From: Parasediminibacterium sp051861445
GTDB lineage: Bacteria > Bacteroidota > Bacteroidia > Chitinophagales > Chitinophagaceae
Assembly (NCBI GenBank): GCA_051861445.1
Contig: JBHYCS010000019.1
Span: forward strand, 31,997 to 95,996
Length of the DNA: 64,000 nt
Reading direction: 5' to 3'
The position numbers were made by a program, and so were the translations under genes. The notes beneath the pieces are model-generated. The model had not been told where the DNA came from. It ran no database searches and worked only from the letters and a program-made list of their open reading frames with translations. Within the stretch, counting starts at the first letter, position 1, and each line of letters opens with the position of its first letter. Of this stretch, positions 17,355-27,441 are shown one piece after another.

Positions 17355-17415
17355 TTCTAAATTTTTTATTTACAAATAACCAATTCTTACTCTTCTTAAA
17401 CACCAATTTATTCGT

Positions 17416-19545
17416 ATGCAAGTAGAAAAGTTTTATTACGACAATAAGGTAGTTAAATGGTTTGCTTATGCTACCATGTTGTGGGCTGTTGTAGGTATGT
17501 TGGCAGGATTGCTAGCATCTATACAAATGTTTTATCCTGCAGCTAATTTTAATTTTGCTCCTACCACTTTTGGTAGAGTTAGACCAGTGCATACCAACGC
17601 TGTTATTTTTGCTTTCGTTGGTAATGGAATTTTTATGGGGGTTTATTATTCATTGCAACGTTTATGTAAAGCAAGAATGTTTAGTGATACCCTTAGTAAA
17701 ATTCATTTTTGGGGCTGGCAATCTATCATTGTTGCGGCTGCAATTACTTTATTAGCAGGTTATACAACTGGTAAAGAATATGCCGAATTAGAATGGCCAA
17801 TTGATATAGCCATTACTTTAGTTTGGGTAATTTTTGGTGTAAATATGTTTGGCACAATTATTAAACGTAGAGAAAGCCATTTGTATGTTGCTATTTGGTT
17901 TTACATAGCTACATGGGTTACTGTTGCAATGTTGCACATTGTAAATTCTTTTGAAATTCCATTTTCTGCATTAAAGAGTTATAGTTGGTATGCTGGTGTT
18001 CAAGATGCATTGGTACAATGGTGGTACGGTCATAATGCTGTTGCATTCTTTTTAACTACCCCTTATTTAGGCATCATGTATTACTTTCTGCCAAAAGCAG
18101 CAAATAGGCCAGTATATAGTTATCGTTTATCTATCATTCATTTTTGGGCTTTAATATTTATCTATATATGGGCTGGCCCTCACCATTTGTTATACACTGC
18201 TTTACCAGATTGGGCTCAAAGTTTAGGTACCGTATTTAGTATTATGTTGATTGCACCAAGTTGGGGTGGTATGTTAAATGGTTTATTTACTTTAAGAGGT
18301 GCTTGGGATAAAGTAAGAGAAGATCCTATTCTTAAATTTATGGTTGTTGCAATCACTTGTTATGGTATGTCTACTTTCGAAGGGCCATTATTGAGTTTGA
18401 AAAATGTAAACGCGATAGCACACTATACTGATTGGATTGTTGCACACGTTCATGTAGGTGCATTGGGTTGGAATGGGTTTTTAACTTTTGCCATTTTGTA
18501 TTGGCTAATTCCTAAAATTTTCAATACTCCATTATACTCTAAAAAGCTTGCTACTACTCACTTTTGGATTGGAACTATCGGTATTGTTTTATATGCAATT
18601 CCATTGTATTGGGCTGGTTTTACACAAGCATTAATGTGGAAAAACTTTACACCAGAAGGACAATTAAAATTTCAGTTTTTAGAAACAGTAACACATATTT
18701 TACCTATGTATGTTACTAGAAGTTTAGGGGGTACTTTGTATTTAGCTGGTGTGTTTATCATGATATATAATATTGTGAAAACAGTAAAAGCAGGTGAATT
18801 AGTGGCAAATGAAGCAGCAGAAGCAGCACCATTAAACAAAGAGGTGCAAACACATGGTAAACAATATTGGCATCGTTGGATTGAAGAAAGACCACTACAG
18901 ATGTTGGTATTTAGTTTAGTGGCTGTAGCTATTGGTGGTGTTTTAGAATTAGTTCCTACTTTTTTAATAAAGAGTAATATACCAACAATTAGTGCCGTAA
19001 AACCATATACACCTTTAGAGTTACAAGGAAGAGATATTTATATAAGAGAGGGCTGCTATACTTGTCACTCACAAATGGTAAGGCCATTTAGAGATGAAGT
19101 TGCTCGTTATGGTGAGTATAGTAAAGCAGGCGAGTTTATTTATGATCATCCTTTTCAATGGGGTAGTAAAAGAACGGGTCCAGACTTAGCAAGATTGGGT
19201 GGAAAATATCCAGATAGTTGGCACTACAATCATATGCTTGAACCACAAAGTATGAGTCCTGGTAGTGTAATGCCTTCATACGGTTGGTTGTTCGATAATA
19301 AGATTGATACAAGTGTTACTGGTGCAAAAATTAGAGCAATGCAAACTTTAGGTGTGCCATATCCAAAAGATTATGATTTACAAGCAAATGCAGATTTGCA
19401 AAAACAAGCAAATTTAATAAAGGCAAGCTTGCAAAAAGATCAATTACAGGTACACTCAAATGCAGAAATAGTAGCACTTATAGCGTATTTACAACGTATT
19501 GGTACAGATATTAAATTACCTACAACTGCAGCTGTAAAGCCTTAA
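17416..19545 (+). CDS. ccoNO: Fused cbb3 cytochrome c oxidase subunits I and II (CcoN-CcoO)
   Basis: 709 residues. Residues 1-460 are CcoN: about 12 helices with haem and CuB ligands H59 (VRPVHTNA), H206 (WWYGHNAVAFF), H256-H257 (GPHHLLY), H344 and H346 (AHVHVGALGW). A short linker (about 460-490) leads to CcoO: one helix (about 495-515), then the class I haem c site C547-x2-C550-H551 and a Met ligand near 619 in VMPSYGWL. The protein reduces oxygen at high affinity and pumps protons. The N-O fusion is known in Bacteroidota. All catalytic residues I can check are present. Confidence 0.96.
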   Translation: MQVEKFYYDNKVVKWFAYATMLWAVVGMLAGLLASIQMFYPAANFNFAPTTFGRVRPVHTNAVIFAFVGNGIFMGVYYSLQRLCKARMFSDTLSKIHFWGWQSIIVAAAITLLAGYTTGKEYAELEWPIDIAITLVWVIFGVNMFGTIIKRRESHLYVAIWFYIATWVTVAMLHIVNSFEIPFSALKSYSWYAGVQDALVQWWYGHNAVAFFLTTPYLGIMYYFLPKAANRPVYSYRLSIIHFWALIFIYIWAGPHHLLYTALPDWAQSLGTVFSIMLIAPSWGGMLNGLFTLRGAWDKVREDPILKFMVVAITCYGMSTFEGPLLSLKNVNAIAHYTDWIVAHVHVGALGWNGFLTFAILYWLIPKIFNTPLYSKKLATTHFWIGTIGIVLYAIPLYWAGFTQALMWKNFTPEGQLKFQFLETVTHILPMYVTRSLGGTLYLAGVFIMIYNIVKTVKAGELVANEAAEAAPLNKEVQTHGKQYWHRWIEERPLQMLVFSLVAVAIGGVLELVPTFLIKSNIPTISAVKPYTPLELQGRDIYIREGCYTCHSQMVRPFRDEVARYGEYSKAGEFIYDHPFQWGSKRTGPDLARLGGKYPDSWHYNHMLEPQSMSPGSVMPSYGWLFDNKIDTSVTGAKIRAMQTLGVPYPKDYDLQANADLQKQANLIKASLQKDQLQVHSNAEIVALIAYLQRIGTDIKLPTTAAVKP

Positions 19546-19595
19546 CTATTTATTTCAATAATTTAAAATAAATCCTTTTAAAAGAGGTAATCAAT

Positions 19596-19757
19596 ATGAA
19601 ATTCATTCATTATTTAGAAAGCATCAGTGGTATTGATATTTATGCTCTAGCATCTTTTTTTATCTTCTTTACATTCTTTGTTTTAATGACCGTTTGGGCG
19701 TTAAAAGCAGATAAAAAAATGATTGATGAAATAAGTAATATTCCTTTAAACCGATAA
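19596..19757 (+). CDS. ccoQ: CcoQ-like small cbb3 oxidase subunit
   Basis: 53 residues: a short amphipathic start, one hydrophobic helix of about 17-36 rich in Phe (ASFFIFFTFFVL), then WALKADKKMIDEISNIPL, a charged cytosolic tail. Size, position between ccoNO and ccoP and the single helix fit CcoQ, which stabilises the oxidase. An AGAGG ribosome-binding site lies about 10 bases upstream of the ATG, unusually clear for this phylum. The assignment is by context more than sequence. Confidence 0.78.
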   Translation: MKFIHYLESISGIDIYALASFFIFFTFFVLMTVWALKADKKMIDEISNIPLNR

Positions 19758-19769
19758 ACAAATTATTTT

Positions 19770-20951
19770 ATGCAGATTTCAAAAAAATATAGTTTGTGCA
19801 AAGGGTTAGCTGTGTTGTTATGTATAATTATAATACCCAACATGCTATTTGCTCAAGGCCCTAAACCCTCATCTATGTCTAACCCTTTAGCACAAACACT
19901 TGTTATTATTATTGCTGCACTTGCCTTAATTATTGGTCTTCTGGCTTTTGTAGTACTTGGTGCTGCACAAGTGTATGTACAACGATATAAAGATGAGCAA
20001 TCAAAAAAATCAAGTATTGTTACGAGTAGCTTCATTGCGTTTGTTTGTTTATTCATGTCAACAAGTTCATGGGCACAAGATGCAACCACGGAAGTAGCGA
20101 AAACCACAGATGTAGGTGGCTTAGCATACACTACCTTTTTTACTTTAATTAGCGTTATTGCTTTAGAAATTATTATCTTATTTGCGTTACTCTACAATCT
20201 TCACTTACTGCTTAAAAAAGAAGTAGAAACAAGTACACAAGTAGCAACGAATGTTGTTCAAAAACCAAAAATTGATTGGGGTAAAATTTGGTGGGATAAG
20301 TTGAATAGTGTAAAACCGATTAAAGAAGAAGCTGCTATTGATTTAGGACACAATTACGATGGTATTAGAGAATTAGATAATCGTTTACCTCCTTGGTGGT
20401 TATATGGTTTTTATGTATGTGTGCTATTTGCAGGTATTTATTTATGGCGTTTTCATGTTTCTCATACGGCTTTATCTAGCAAAGAAGAATTAGAAGTAGC
20501 ACTTACCAATGCTGCTGCTGAAAAAGAAGCCTATTTATTAAAAGCTGCTAGTAATGTAGATGAAAATTCTGTAGTAATGTTAGATGCATCTGGTATAGAA
20601 TCTGGTAAAAAAATATTTCAATCTGTTTGTACTGCTTGTCATTTAGCAGATGGTGGCGGTTCCGTAGGTCCTAATTTAACCGATAATTATTGGTTACATG
20701 GTGGCGATTTAAAATCTATTTTCAAAACACTAAAATATGGTTGGCCAGAAAAAGGAATGAAGAGTTGGAAGGATGATTATTCACCAATTCAACTGGCTCA
20801 ATTGGCAAGTTATGTAAAAACCTTACAAGGTACAAAGCCAGCAAAAGGTAAAGAGCCGCAAGGCGTATTAGAAGATAATGTTCCTGCAATAGCAGATTCA
20901 ACACAACAAAAAGTAGCAGATAAAAAAAATGCAACAGCATCTTTTAAATAG
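19770..20951 (+). CDS. ccoP: cbb3 oxidase subunit III (CcoP), one haem c, extended N-terminus
   Basis: 393 residues. A signal-like segment (1-28) and extra helices (about 43-67, 83-98, 120-146) precede the family hallmark LGHNYDGIRELDNRLPPWW (192-210) and the usual anchor helix (211-228). A single haem c motif C287-TA-C290-H291 follows, with a Met ligand candidate at M330. Proteobacterial CcoP has two haem c sites; only one is visible here. It passes electrons from periplasmic carriers to the catalytic subunit. It starts 12 bases after ccoQ. Confidence 0.92.
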   Translation: MQISKKYSLCKGLAVLLCIIIIPNMLFAQGPKPSSMSNPLAQTLVIIIAALALIIGLLAFVVLGAAQVYVQRYKDEQSKKSSIVTSSFIAFVCLFMSTSSWAQDATTEVAKTTDVGGLAYTTFFTLISVIALEIIILFALLYNLHLLLKKEVETSTQVATNVVQKPKIDWGKIWWDKLNSVKPIKEEAAIDLGHNYDGIRELDNRLPPWWLYGFYVCVLFAGIYLWRFHVSHTALSSKEELEVALTNAAAEKEAYLLKAASNVDENSVVMLDASGIESGKKIFQSVCTACHLADGGGSVGPNLTDNYWLHGGDLKSIFKTLKYGWPEKGMKSWKDDYSPIQLAQLASYVKTLQGTKPAKGKEPQGVLEDNVPAIADSTQQKVADKKNATASFK

Positions 20952-20965
20952 CTGTATTATCTATC

Positions 20966-22381
20966 ATGATTAGTAACGTAGAACATATTAATGAAGTTGA
21001 AACCGAAGCATTCAGAGATAGAATTGCAACGGTAGATGAGCGTGGAAAAAGGAAATGGATTTATGCATATAAACCCAAAGGAAAGTTCTATCGAATTCGT
21101 ACTTGGTTAAGCTATTTGTATTTTATTGTTTTTTTTGGATTACCCTTTGTACAATGGAATCACCAGCCCCTTTTTTTATTCAATATTCCACAAGCTAAGT
21201 TTATCATTTTTGGTAAAATATTTTGGCCACAAGATTTTTTTATCTTCGGAATAACCATGGTAACATTTGTGTTTTTTATCATTTTGTTCACCGCTGTTTT
21301 TGGAAGACTATTTTGTGGATGGGCTTGCCCACAAACCAATTTTATGGAAATGATGTTTCGTAAAATTGAGTTTATAATTATGGGTGATGCTCCTGCACAA
21401 CGCCAACTTAAAGCAGCACCTTGGACAAGTAAAAAAATAATAAAAGTTGCATTTAAACACATAGCTTTTTATGTATTGTCTTTTATAATTGCAAACTTTT
21501 TTTTAGCATACATTATTGGAATTAGAGAGCTTGAGAAAATTATTATAGAGCCTGTTTCTAATCATTTAGCAGGCTTTTCTGCCATCCTAATTTTTTCCGC
21601 TGTATTTTATGCTGTATATGCATTTTTTAGAGAACAAGCTTGCACAGTTGTTTGCCCTTATGGTAGATTACAAAGTGTTTTACTCGATAAAAATTCAATG
21701 ATTGTTGCTTACGATTATAAACGTGGTGAACCACGAGGATTAGACAAAAAACAATCTCAAACTTTTGGCGATTGTATCGATTGTCATCAATGTGTAAAGG
21801 TTTGTCCAACAGGAATAGATATACGAAATGGCGTTCAAATGGAATGTGTTGGTTGCACAGCCTGTATTGATGCTTGTGATAACATTATGGATAAAATTGG
21901 TAAGCCAAAAGGTTTAATAAGATATGCATCTGAAAATAGTATTGCCAATGGTGATCCTTTACAATACACAACAAGAATGAAGCTGTATACAGCTTTGTGT
22001 GCTGTAGTGCTTACCATTCTTAGCTTTTTATTAATGTCGAGAAAAGATATTGATGCTACCATTATGCGTACGCCTGGTATTTTATTTCAGCTGAGGGGAA
22101 AAGATAGTATCTCTAATTTATACAATATTAAAGTGGCCAATAAAACCATGAATAATGTGCCACTCACCATTAGGCTTGAAAACGGAAAAGGTATTGTTGA
22201 AGTTATTGGTAAGTCTTATATTTCTGTTGCAAAGGAAGGACAAGGCTCTGGCTCTTTTTTTATCGTTTTGCCTAATACTACTATACAAGAACGAAAAACA
22301 GAAATTGTTTTAGGCTTATACGAAAACAATACAAAAATTACCACCATTAAAACCAATTTTTTAGGACCTGTTCATGAATAA
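20966..22381 (+). CDS. ccoG: CcoG-type membrane ferredoxin (cbb3 assembly, copper reductase)
   Basis: 471 residues. Membrane helices at about 38-58, 82-105 and 165-185 (polyferredoxin fold) carry CGWACPQTNF and QACTVVCPYGR. A soluble segment with CIDCHQCVKVCPTGID and CVGCTACIDACD supplies two [4Fe-4S] clusters. A late helix (about 340-358) and an Ig-like C-terminal domain complete the family layout. CcoG reduces copper(II) for CcoI during oxidase assembly. It starts 14 bases after ccoP, in the same operon. Confidence 0.94.
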   Translation: MISNVEHINEVETEAFRDRIATVDERGKRKWIYAYKPKGKFYRIRTWLSYLYFIVFFGLPFVQWNHQPLFLFNIPQAKFIIFGKIFWPQDFFIFGITMVTFVFFIILFTAVFGRLFCGWACPQTNFMEMMFRKIEFIIMGDAPAQRQLKAAPWTSKKIIKVAFKHIAFYVLSFIIANFFLAYIIGIRELEKIIIEPVSNHLAGFSAILIFSAVFYAVYAFFREQACTVVCPYGRLQSVLLDKNSMIVAYDYKRGEPRGLDKKQSQTFGDCIDCHQCVKVCPTGIDIRNGVQMECVGCTACIDACDNIMDKIGKPKGLIRYASENSIANGDPLQYTTRMKLYTALCAVVLTILSFLLMSRKDIDATIMRTPGILFQLRGKDSISNLYNIKVANKTMNNVPLTIRLENGKGIVEVIGKSYISVAKEGQGSGSFFIVLPNTTIQERKTEIVLGLYENNTKITTIKTNFLGPVHE

Positions 22382-22406
22382 GTTCTTTAAGTTTTAAAAC
22401 TAAATT

Positions 22407-22889
22407 ATGAGTACGTTAGAAACATTTGTTCAAAATAAAGACAATCAAAAACATTTTAGTTGGGGTAATATTTTACTACTTTCATTCATTGCTTTTATGG
22501 TATTAATGGCTGTAATGGTCTATAGTGCTATAAATACTCGATTTGATTTGGTGAGTAAAGATTATTACAAAGACGAATTGCGTTTTCAAGATAAAATTGA
22601 TGGCGTTACCAATGCATCTACGCTAAGCAGTATTGAAGTAAGCCAAAATACAGACGCACTGTTGATTCAACTTCCTAAAGAAATGAAGGGATTGTCTGTA
22701 CAAGGAAACCTGTGGTTGTATTGTAAAACAGACGCTAGAAACGATAAAAAATTGTCGCTTAATGTAAATGAAAATGCTAGTCAATCTATTTTAAAAGCCA
22801 ACATACAAAAAGGTATTTACCAGCTAAAGATAAATTGGAGTGTAGGTGCTAAACCGTATTACATAGAAAAAGAAATTGTTGTTTTATAA
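22407..22889 (+). CDS. ccoH: FixH/CcoH-like cbb3 assembly protein
   Basis: 160 residues. One N-terminal helix (about 22-43: ILLLSFIAFMVLMAVMVYSA) followed by LVSKDYYKDELRFQDKID, the typical FixH motif after the anchor, and a small beta-rich periplasmic domain. CcoH interacts with CcoN and is required for a stable complex. It sits between ccoG and a SafE-type membrane protein, the usual order in this phylum. Confidence 0.9.
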   Translation: MSTLETFVQNKDNQKHFSWGNILLLSFIAFMVLMAVMVYSAINTRFDLVSKDYYKDELRFQDKIDGVTNASTLSSIEVSQNTDALLIQLPKEMKGLSVQGNLWLYCKTDARNDKKLSLNVNENASQSILKANIQKGIYQLKINWSVGAKPYYIEKEIVVL

Positions 22890-22894
22890 ATCAG

Positions 22895-23623
22895 ATGTTG
22901 CTATTGTATATGGATGTTTTACCACAAATATTAACAGGCTTAACTATTGGCTTTATCAGTAGTTTTCATTGTGTAGGTATGTGTGGTGCTATTGCCTTTT
23001 CTTTACCTGTTCATTATCTTCCTTCACATCTTAAATTATTAGGAATAGTAGCATACAACTTGGGTAGAGTTTGTATGTATGCATTGTTAGGATTATTTTT
23101 TGGATTCGTAGGAAAGCAATTTTTTATTGGCGGATTTCAGCAGGTAATTTCTGTTATTTTAGGTGTTGCTATTTTAGTGTATACTCTTTTATCCACTAGT
23201 CATCTTAAATCAAAAAGTACATTTCGTTTTATACAAATCTTTCATCGATTCTTAGAAAATAATATTGCTGTCTATATTCAGCAAAAACATGTATTTGGAA
23301 TGTTTATGGTAGGGATATTAAACGGGTTATTACCATGTGGAATGGTATATTTTGCTGTAACTGGTGCTATGGCTGTTGGCAGTGTTGAAGGAGGTGTTGG
23401 TTTTATGGCAGCCTTTGGCATAGGCACTTTACCAACCATGTTATCATTGAGTTATTTCGGGTTTTTAATCAATATTCGTGTACGCAATTTAATGAAGCAA
23501 TCAATTCCATTTTTCATAGCAGCTATGGCTGTCTTACTTATTTTACGTGGCTTGAATTTGAATATTCCTTATGTAAGTCCACAATTAACAAATATGGCAG
23601 AGAAAGTAATTCCCTGCCATTAA
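22895..23623 (+). CDS. SafE/DsbD-type membrane protein (sulfite exporter TauE/SafE family)
   Basis: 242 residues with six predicted helices. The two repeats each begin with a cysteine-containing loop: SSFHCVGMCGAIAFSLP near 22-38 and GILNGLLPCGMVYFAV near 140-155. This DsbD_2-like family regularly ends cco operons in Bacteroidota; relatives are thought to move copper, reducing equivalents or sulfur compounds, and the function here is unproven. It starts 5 bases after ccoH. Its end converges on the nuclease gene with only four bases between and no terminator. Confidence 0.85.
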   Translation: MLLLYMDVLPQILTGLTIGFISSFHCVGMCGAIAFSLPVHYLPSHLKLLGIVAYNLGRVCMYALLGLFFGFVGKQFFIGGFQQVISVILGVAILVYTLLSTSHLKSKSTFRFIQIFHRFLENNIAVYIQQKHVFGMFMVGILNGLLPCGMVYFAVTGAMAVGSVEGGVGFMAAFGIGTLPTMLSLSYFGFLINIRVRNLMKQSIPFFIAAMAVLLILRGLNLNIPYVSPQLTNMAEKVIPCH

Positions 23624-23627
23624 TCAA

Positions 23628-24695
23628 CTAGTTTGTTTTTGTTTTTTTGAGCATCACCAAAAATGTTGGAAAGTGATCGCTGTAGCCACCTCTATAGCTC
23701 ATACCATCCCAAGTACGCATAGGGTATCCTTTATATCTGCCTGTATTTTCTACCAAAAATTCTTTATTAAAAATTTGTTGTTTAAAATAAAAGAAACCAT
23801 CTTGTTTTTTGTCTAAAAAAGCATGGCTTATAATAATTTGGTCAAACAAACCCCATGCATCTTGATAGCCCAATGTGCCAATTCCTTTTTTATATAATTC
23901 TGTCCATGGGTTAAATAATCCACTTGGTTGCACATCCTCTATTCTTCCCTTTGCTTTTAAAACTCTTGTAATGCTTTCGTTTATCGGATCGTCGTTTAAA
24001 TCACCCATAATTATAATTTTGGCATTTGGATCTTGCTTTATTATTTCATCCATTTTAATCTTGCAAACAGCCGCCGCCGCCGCTCTTGCTGGTGCACTTC
24101 TTTCTTCACCGCCTAATCTACTTGGCCAGTGATTTACAAATACGTGTATTGTTTCGCCATCTAATTTTCCTTTTACCCATAAAACATCTCTTGTAAAATA
24201 GCTGTCTTTACTATTTCCTGGCAATGCTACAAATAACGCCTTGCTTTCTTCTGGGGTAAAATATTTAGGGTTGTATAACAATGCAACATCTACACCTCTG
24301 GCATCTCTACTATCATAATGTACAATCTTATAGTTTCTTCTTTTAATAGAGGCATGTTTTACCAAATCATTTAAAACGGTATCATTTTCAATTTCTGCAA
24401 CTCCTAAAATTGCAGGGCCATCTGTATTTCTAATGTTTACACCGCCAATATTTAGTTCAGTACCCATTTGATTAATTACGCTTGCTAGCTTATCAATCTT
24501 GTTATAGTAAATAGCAGTGTTATAACTACGAACTCCTTTTGGTGTAAATTCATCGTCGTTAACTATCGGGTTATCTATTGTATCGTAGAAGTTTTCTAAG
24601 TTATAAAAACCAATAACCGCCACTTTAAAATTTTGTTTTTCTTGCGAAAAAGTAGTTAGAGGTATTGTTAGAATAATAAAAAGCAATTTTCTCAT
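23628..24695 (-). CDS. Secreted endonuclease/exonuclease/phosphatase family protein
   Basis: 355 residues with a cleavable signal peptide (about 1-17, ending TTFSQ). EEP-fold motifs: FYNLENFYDT (metal-binding Asn/Glu), AEIENDTVL, FVNHWPSR (catalytic His), IIMGDLNDDP (Asp/Asn) and YSDHFPTFL (final Asp-His). Relatives are extracellular nucleases or phosphodiesterases. It is divergent from a TonB-dependent receptor and DUF5689 lipoprotein, separated by 143 bases, suggesting a joint role in using extracellular nucleic acid or phosphoesters. The nuclease fold is firm; the role is inferred. Confidence 0.88.
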   Translation of the reverse strand: MRKLLFIILTIPLTTFSQEKQNFKVAVIGFYNLENFYDTIDNPIVNDDEFTPKGVRSYNTAIYYNKIDKLASVINQMGTELNIGGVNIRNTDGPAILGVAEIENDTVLNDLVKHASIKRRNYKIVHYDSRDARGVDVALLYNPKYFTPEESKALFVALPGNSKDSYFTRDVLWVKGKLDGETIHVFVNHWPSRLGGEERSAPARAAAAAVCKIKMDEIIKQDPNAKIIIMGDLNDDPINESITRVLKAKGRIEDVQPSGLFNPWTELYKKGIGTLGYQDAWGLFDQIIISHAFLDKKQDGFFYFKQQIFNKEFLVENTGRYKGYPMRTWDGMSYRGGYSDHFPTFLVMLKKTKTN

Positions 24696-24808
24696 ATATC
24701 AGGTTGTTGAACAAAAATAAGGGTGTAATTTAACGTAACGTGTTGGAAATTTGTATTAAAAAAAGGTTACCAGTTGTGTAATATTTATAAACGTAGCAAT
24801 TTACTGCT

Positions 24809-24816
24809 TATTTTTG
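24809..24816 (+). promoter_or_regulatory. -7 element before the TonB receptor
   Basis: TATTTTTG matches TAnnTTTG, 22 bases before the ATG at 24839. No clear -33 TTG at the usual spacing, so activation by a regulator is possible. Confidence 0.45.
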
Positions 24817-24838
24817 TTGTTCGTTTTAAAATTAGCTT

Positions 24839-27415
24839 ATGAGATTATTGTTGCCTTTTGTAGTAGTGCTACTACTCTTGTGTAATGTAGGATTTGCACA
24901 AATCAACAACAAAAAAGATACTGTTCGTAAAAATATTGATAGTGCCTTATTAGATGAATTAAAAGAAAATTTATTAGACAATATTCCAACTGTTTCTTTA
25001 GATGATAATGATTTTGGAGATGGTAATTCTCAAAATATATCATCTGTTTTAACTGCTGGTCGTGATGCATTTTTTGCTGCTGCATCTTTTAATTTTAGTC
25101 CAGCTCGTTTCAGAATGAGAGGTTACGATAACGATTTGAATGCCACATTTATGAATGGTATTCCTATGGATAATTTAGACAATGGTTTTACACCTTTTGG
25201 CTTATGGGGTGGCTTAAACGATGTAATGCGTAATAGAGATTTAGCAATTGGTCTACGTTACAATACATTTAATATCGGCGATATTGGAAGTAGTACAAGT
25301 ATAGACTCTAGAGCTAGTAAACAACGCAAGCAAACACAAGTTAGTTATGCATTAAGTAATAGGGCTTACACACATCGTGTAAATGTGTATCATGGAACAG
25401 GGGTAAGCAAAAAAGGTTGGGCTTTTGTATTTGCTGGAAGCTTTAGAGGTGCAAATGAAGGTTATGTGCCTGGTACTTACTACAATGGATTTAGTTATTT
25501 TGTAGGAATAGATAAAAAAATAAAACAAAATCACTTGCTTTCATTAGTAGCATTTGGTGCACCTACTGAAACAGGAAGACAAGGTGGTGCTGTACAAGAA
25601 TTAATGGACTTAGCAGGAACAAATTATTACAATCCTAGTTGGGGCTATCAAAATGGTAAAAAACGCAATGCCAATGTTGCCAAAACCCACCAACCATATA
25701 TTATTTTAACACATGATTTTAGATTAAGCAATAGCAGCAATTTAGTAACAGCTGTTGGTTACTCTTTTGGTGAAAGAGCAACTACTGCTTTAGACTGGTA
25801 TAATTCAGCTGATCCTCGTCCTGCTTATTATCGTTATTTGCCAAGCTATCAAACTGATCCTCGTTTTATACAACAAATGGATGAAGCTATTAGAAATAAT
25901 CCCTCACTTATTCAAATTAACTGGAATAAATTGTATGAAGCCAATTATAATAGCAACGAGACAATTAAAAACGTAAACGGTATTCAAGGAAACGATGTTA
26001 CTGGTAGACGTTCAAGATACATTGTAGAGGATAGAGCAATTTATACACAACGCATCAACTTTAATACGGTGTTTAATAAACGTATTAACAACGATGTTGA
26101 AATGACAGCAGGAGCATCGTATCAATCACAAAAGAATAATTATTTTAAAAGAATCAATGATTTATTGGGTGGACAATTTTATGTAGACTTAAATCAGTTT
26201 GCAGAAAGAGATTTTGCTAGCAATCCAATAGCTGCTCAAAACGATACGAGCAGACCTAATCGTTTATTGTATAAGGGCGATAAGTTTGGCTACGATTATG
26301 ATATTACTGTAAATAGAGCTGCTACTTGGGCACAGTTTGTAGTGAAATTAGATAAGGTTGATTTTTTTGTTGGTGGTGAATTTTCAAATACACGTTTCTG
26401 GAGATTTAGTAGAGTTACCAATGGATTGTTTGTAAACAACTCAGCAGGAAAGTCAGAAGTGTTTAATTTCAATAATTACAACGTTAAAGCAGGCGTTACT
26501 TATAAGGTAGATGGTAGAAACTATTTTTACTTAAATGGAGCAGCAATTACTAGAGCTCCTTATTTCGATAATGTGTTTATTTCTCCACGTACAAGACACG
26601 TAACTCAAGATAATGTTACTAGTGAAAACATACATACTGTAGAAGGAGGATACATTTTAAATGCTCCAAAACTTAAATTGAGATTATCTGGTTATTATAC
26701 TGAATTTCAAAACCAAATGAATGTGCTAACATTCTACCATGAAGAATATCGCAACTTCGTAAACTACAGTTTAAGTAATATTGATAAACTACATTTTGGT
26801 GGAGAATTGGGTTTTGAAGCAAAAGTGCTGCCTAATGTTACTTTAAACGGTGCTGCTGCTGTAGGAAGATATTATTACAATAGTCGTCAACAAGCAATTG
26901 TTACCAGAGATAATGATGCAGCAGTCTTAGATCAAACGACAATTTACTCTCAAAATTTTAGAGTTGGTAACACACCACAAGAAGCATATAGTTTAGGCGT
27001 GCAATATCGTAGTCCAAAATATTGGTTTGCTGGGTTAACAGCTAATTATTTTGATCAAATGTGGTTAGATATCAACCCAATTCGTCGTTCAGAATCTGCT
27101 GTAACTGGTTTAACAAACGATAGTAAAGAATGGAAAGAAATCTTAGCACAAACTCGTTTTAAACCTCAATATACCTTAGATTTCTTTTGTGGTTATTCGT
27201 ACAAATTCCCTAAAAAATGGGGTTTCAAACAAAATACATTTCTTGTATTTAACTTAGGTGTAAATAATTTACTCAATAATAAAAACATTAACACTGGCGG
27301 TTTTGAGCAGTTACGATTCGATTATGCAGATAGAAATGTAAATAAGTTTCCACCAGTATTATACTATGCTTTTGGAACCAACTATTTCTTTAGTGTAATT
27401 CTACGTACTAACTAA
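24839..27415 (+). CDS. TonB-dependent outer-membrane receptor
   Basis: 858 residues with a signal peptide (about 1-20, ending GFAQ). A plug domain is visible at about 60-150 (SSVLTAGRDAFFAA, FRMRGYDNDLNATFMNGIPM) followed by a long beta-barrel with alternating aromatic strands and a C-terminal Phe-rich strand (YYAFGTNYFFSVILR). There is no N-terminal carboxypeptidase-like repeat, unlike SusC. It lies 26 bases upstream of a DUF5689 lipoprotein gene and divergent from a secreted nuclease. It probably imports a product released by its neighbours; the ligand is unknown. Confidence 0.88.
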   Translation: MRLLLPFVVVLLLLCNVGFAQINNKKDTVRKNIDSALLDELKENLLDNIPTVSLDDNDFGDGNSQNISSVLTAGRDAFFAAASFNFSPARFRMRGYDNDLNATFMNGIPMDNLDNGFTPFGLWGGLNDVMRNRDLAIGLRYNTFNIGDIGSSTSIDSRASKQRKQTQVSYALSNRAYTHRVNVYHGTGVSKKGWAFVFAGSFRGANEGYVPGTYYNGFSYFVGIDKKIKQNHLLSLVAFGAPTETGRQGGAVQELMDLAGTNYYNPSWGYQNGKKRNANVAKTHQPYIILTHDFRLSNSSNLVTAVGYSFGERATTALDWYNSADPRPAYYRYLPSYQTDPRFIQQMDEAIRNNPSLIQINWNKLYEANYNSNETIKNVNGIQGNDVTGRRSRYIVEDRAIYTQRINFNTVFNKRINNDVEMTAGASYQSQKNNYFKRINDLLGGQFYVDLNQFAERDFASNPIAAQNDTSRPNRLLYKGDKFGYDYDITVNRAATWAQFVVKLDKVDFFVGGEFSNTRFWRFSRVTNGLFVNNSAGKSEVFNFNNYNVKAGVTYKVDGRNYFYLNGAAITRAPYFDNVFISPRTRHVTQDNVTSENIHTVEGGYILNAPKLKLRLSGYYTEFQNQMNVLTFYHEEYRNFVNYSLSNIDKLHFGGELGFEAKVLPNVTLNGAAAVGRYYYNSRQQAIVTRDNDAAVLDQTTIYSQNFRVGNTPQEAYSLGVQYRSPKYWFAGLTANYFDQMWLDINPIRRSESAVTGLTNDSKEWKEILAQTRFKPQYTLDFFCGYSYKFPKKWGFKQNTFLVFNLGVNNLLNNKNINTGGFEQLRFDYADRNVNKFPPVLYYAFGTNYFFSVILRTN

Positions 27416-27441
27416 TTTATTTAAAGATAATCTTCACACAC

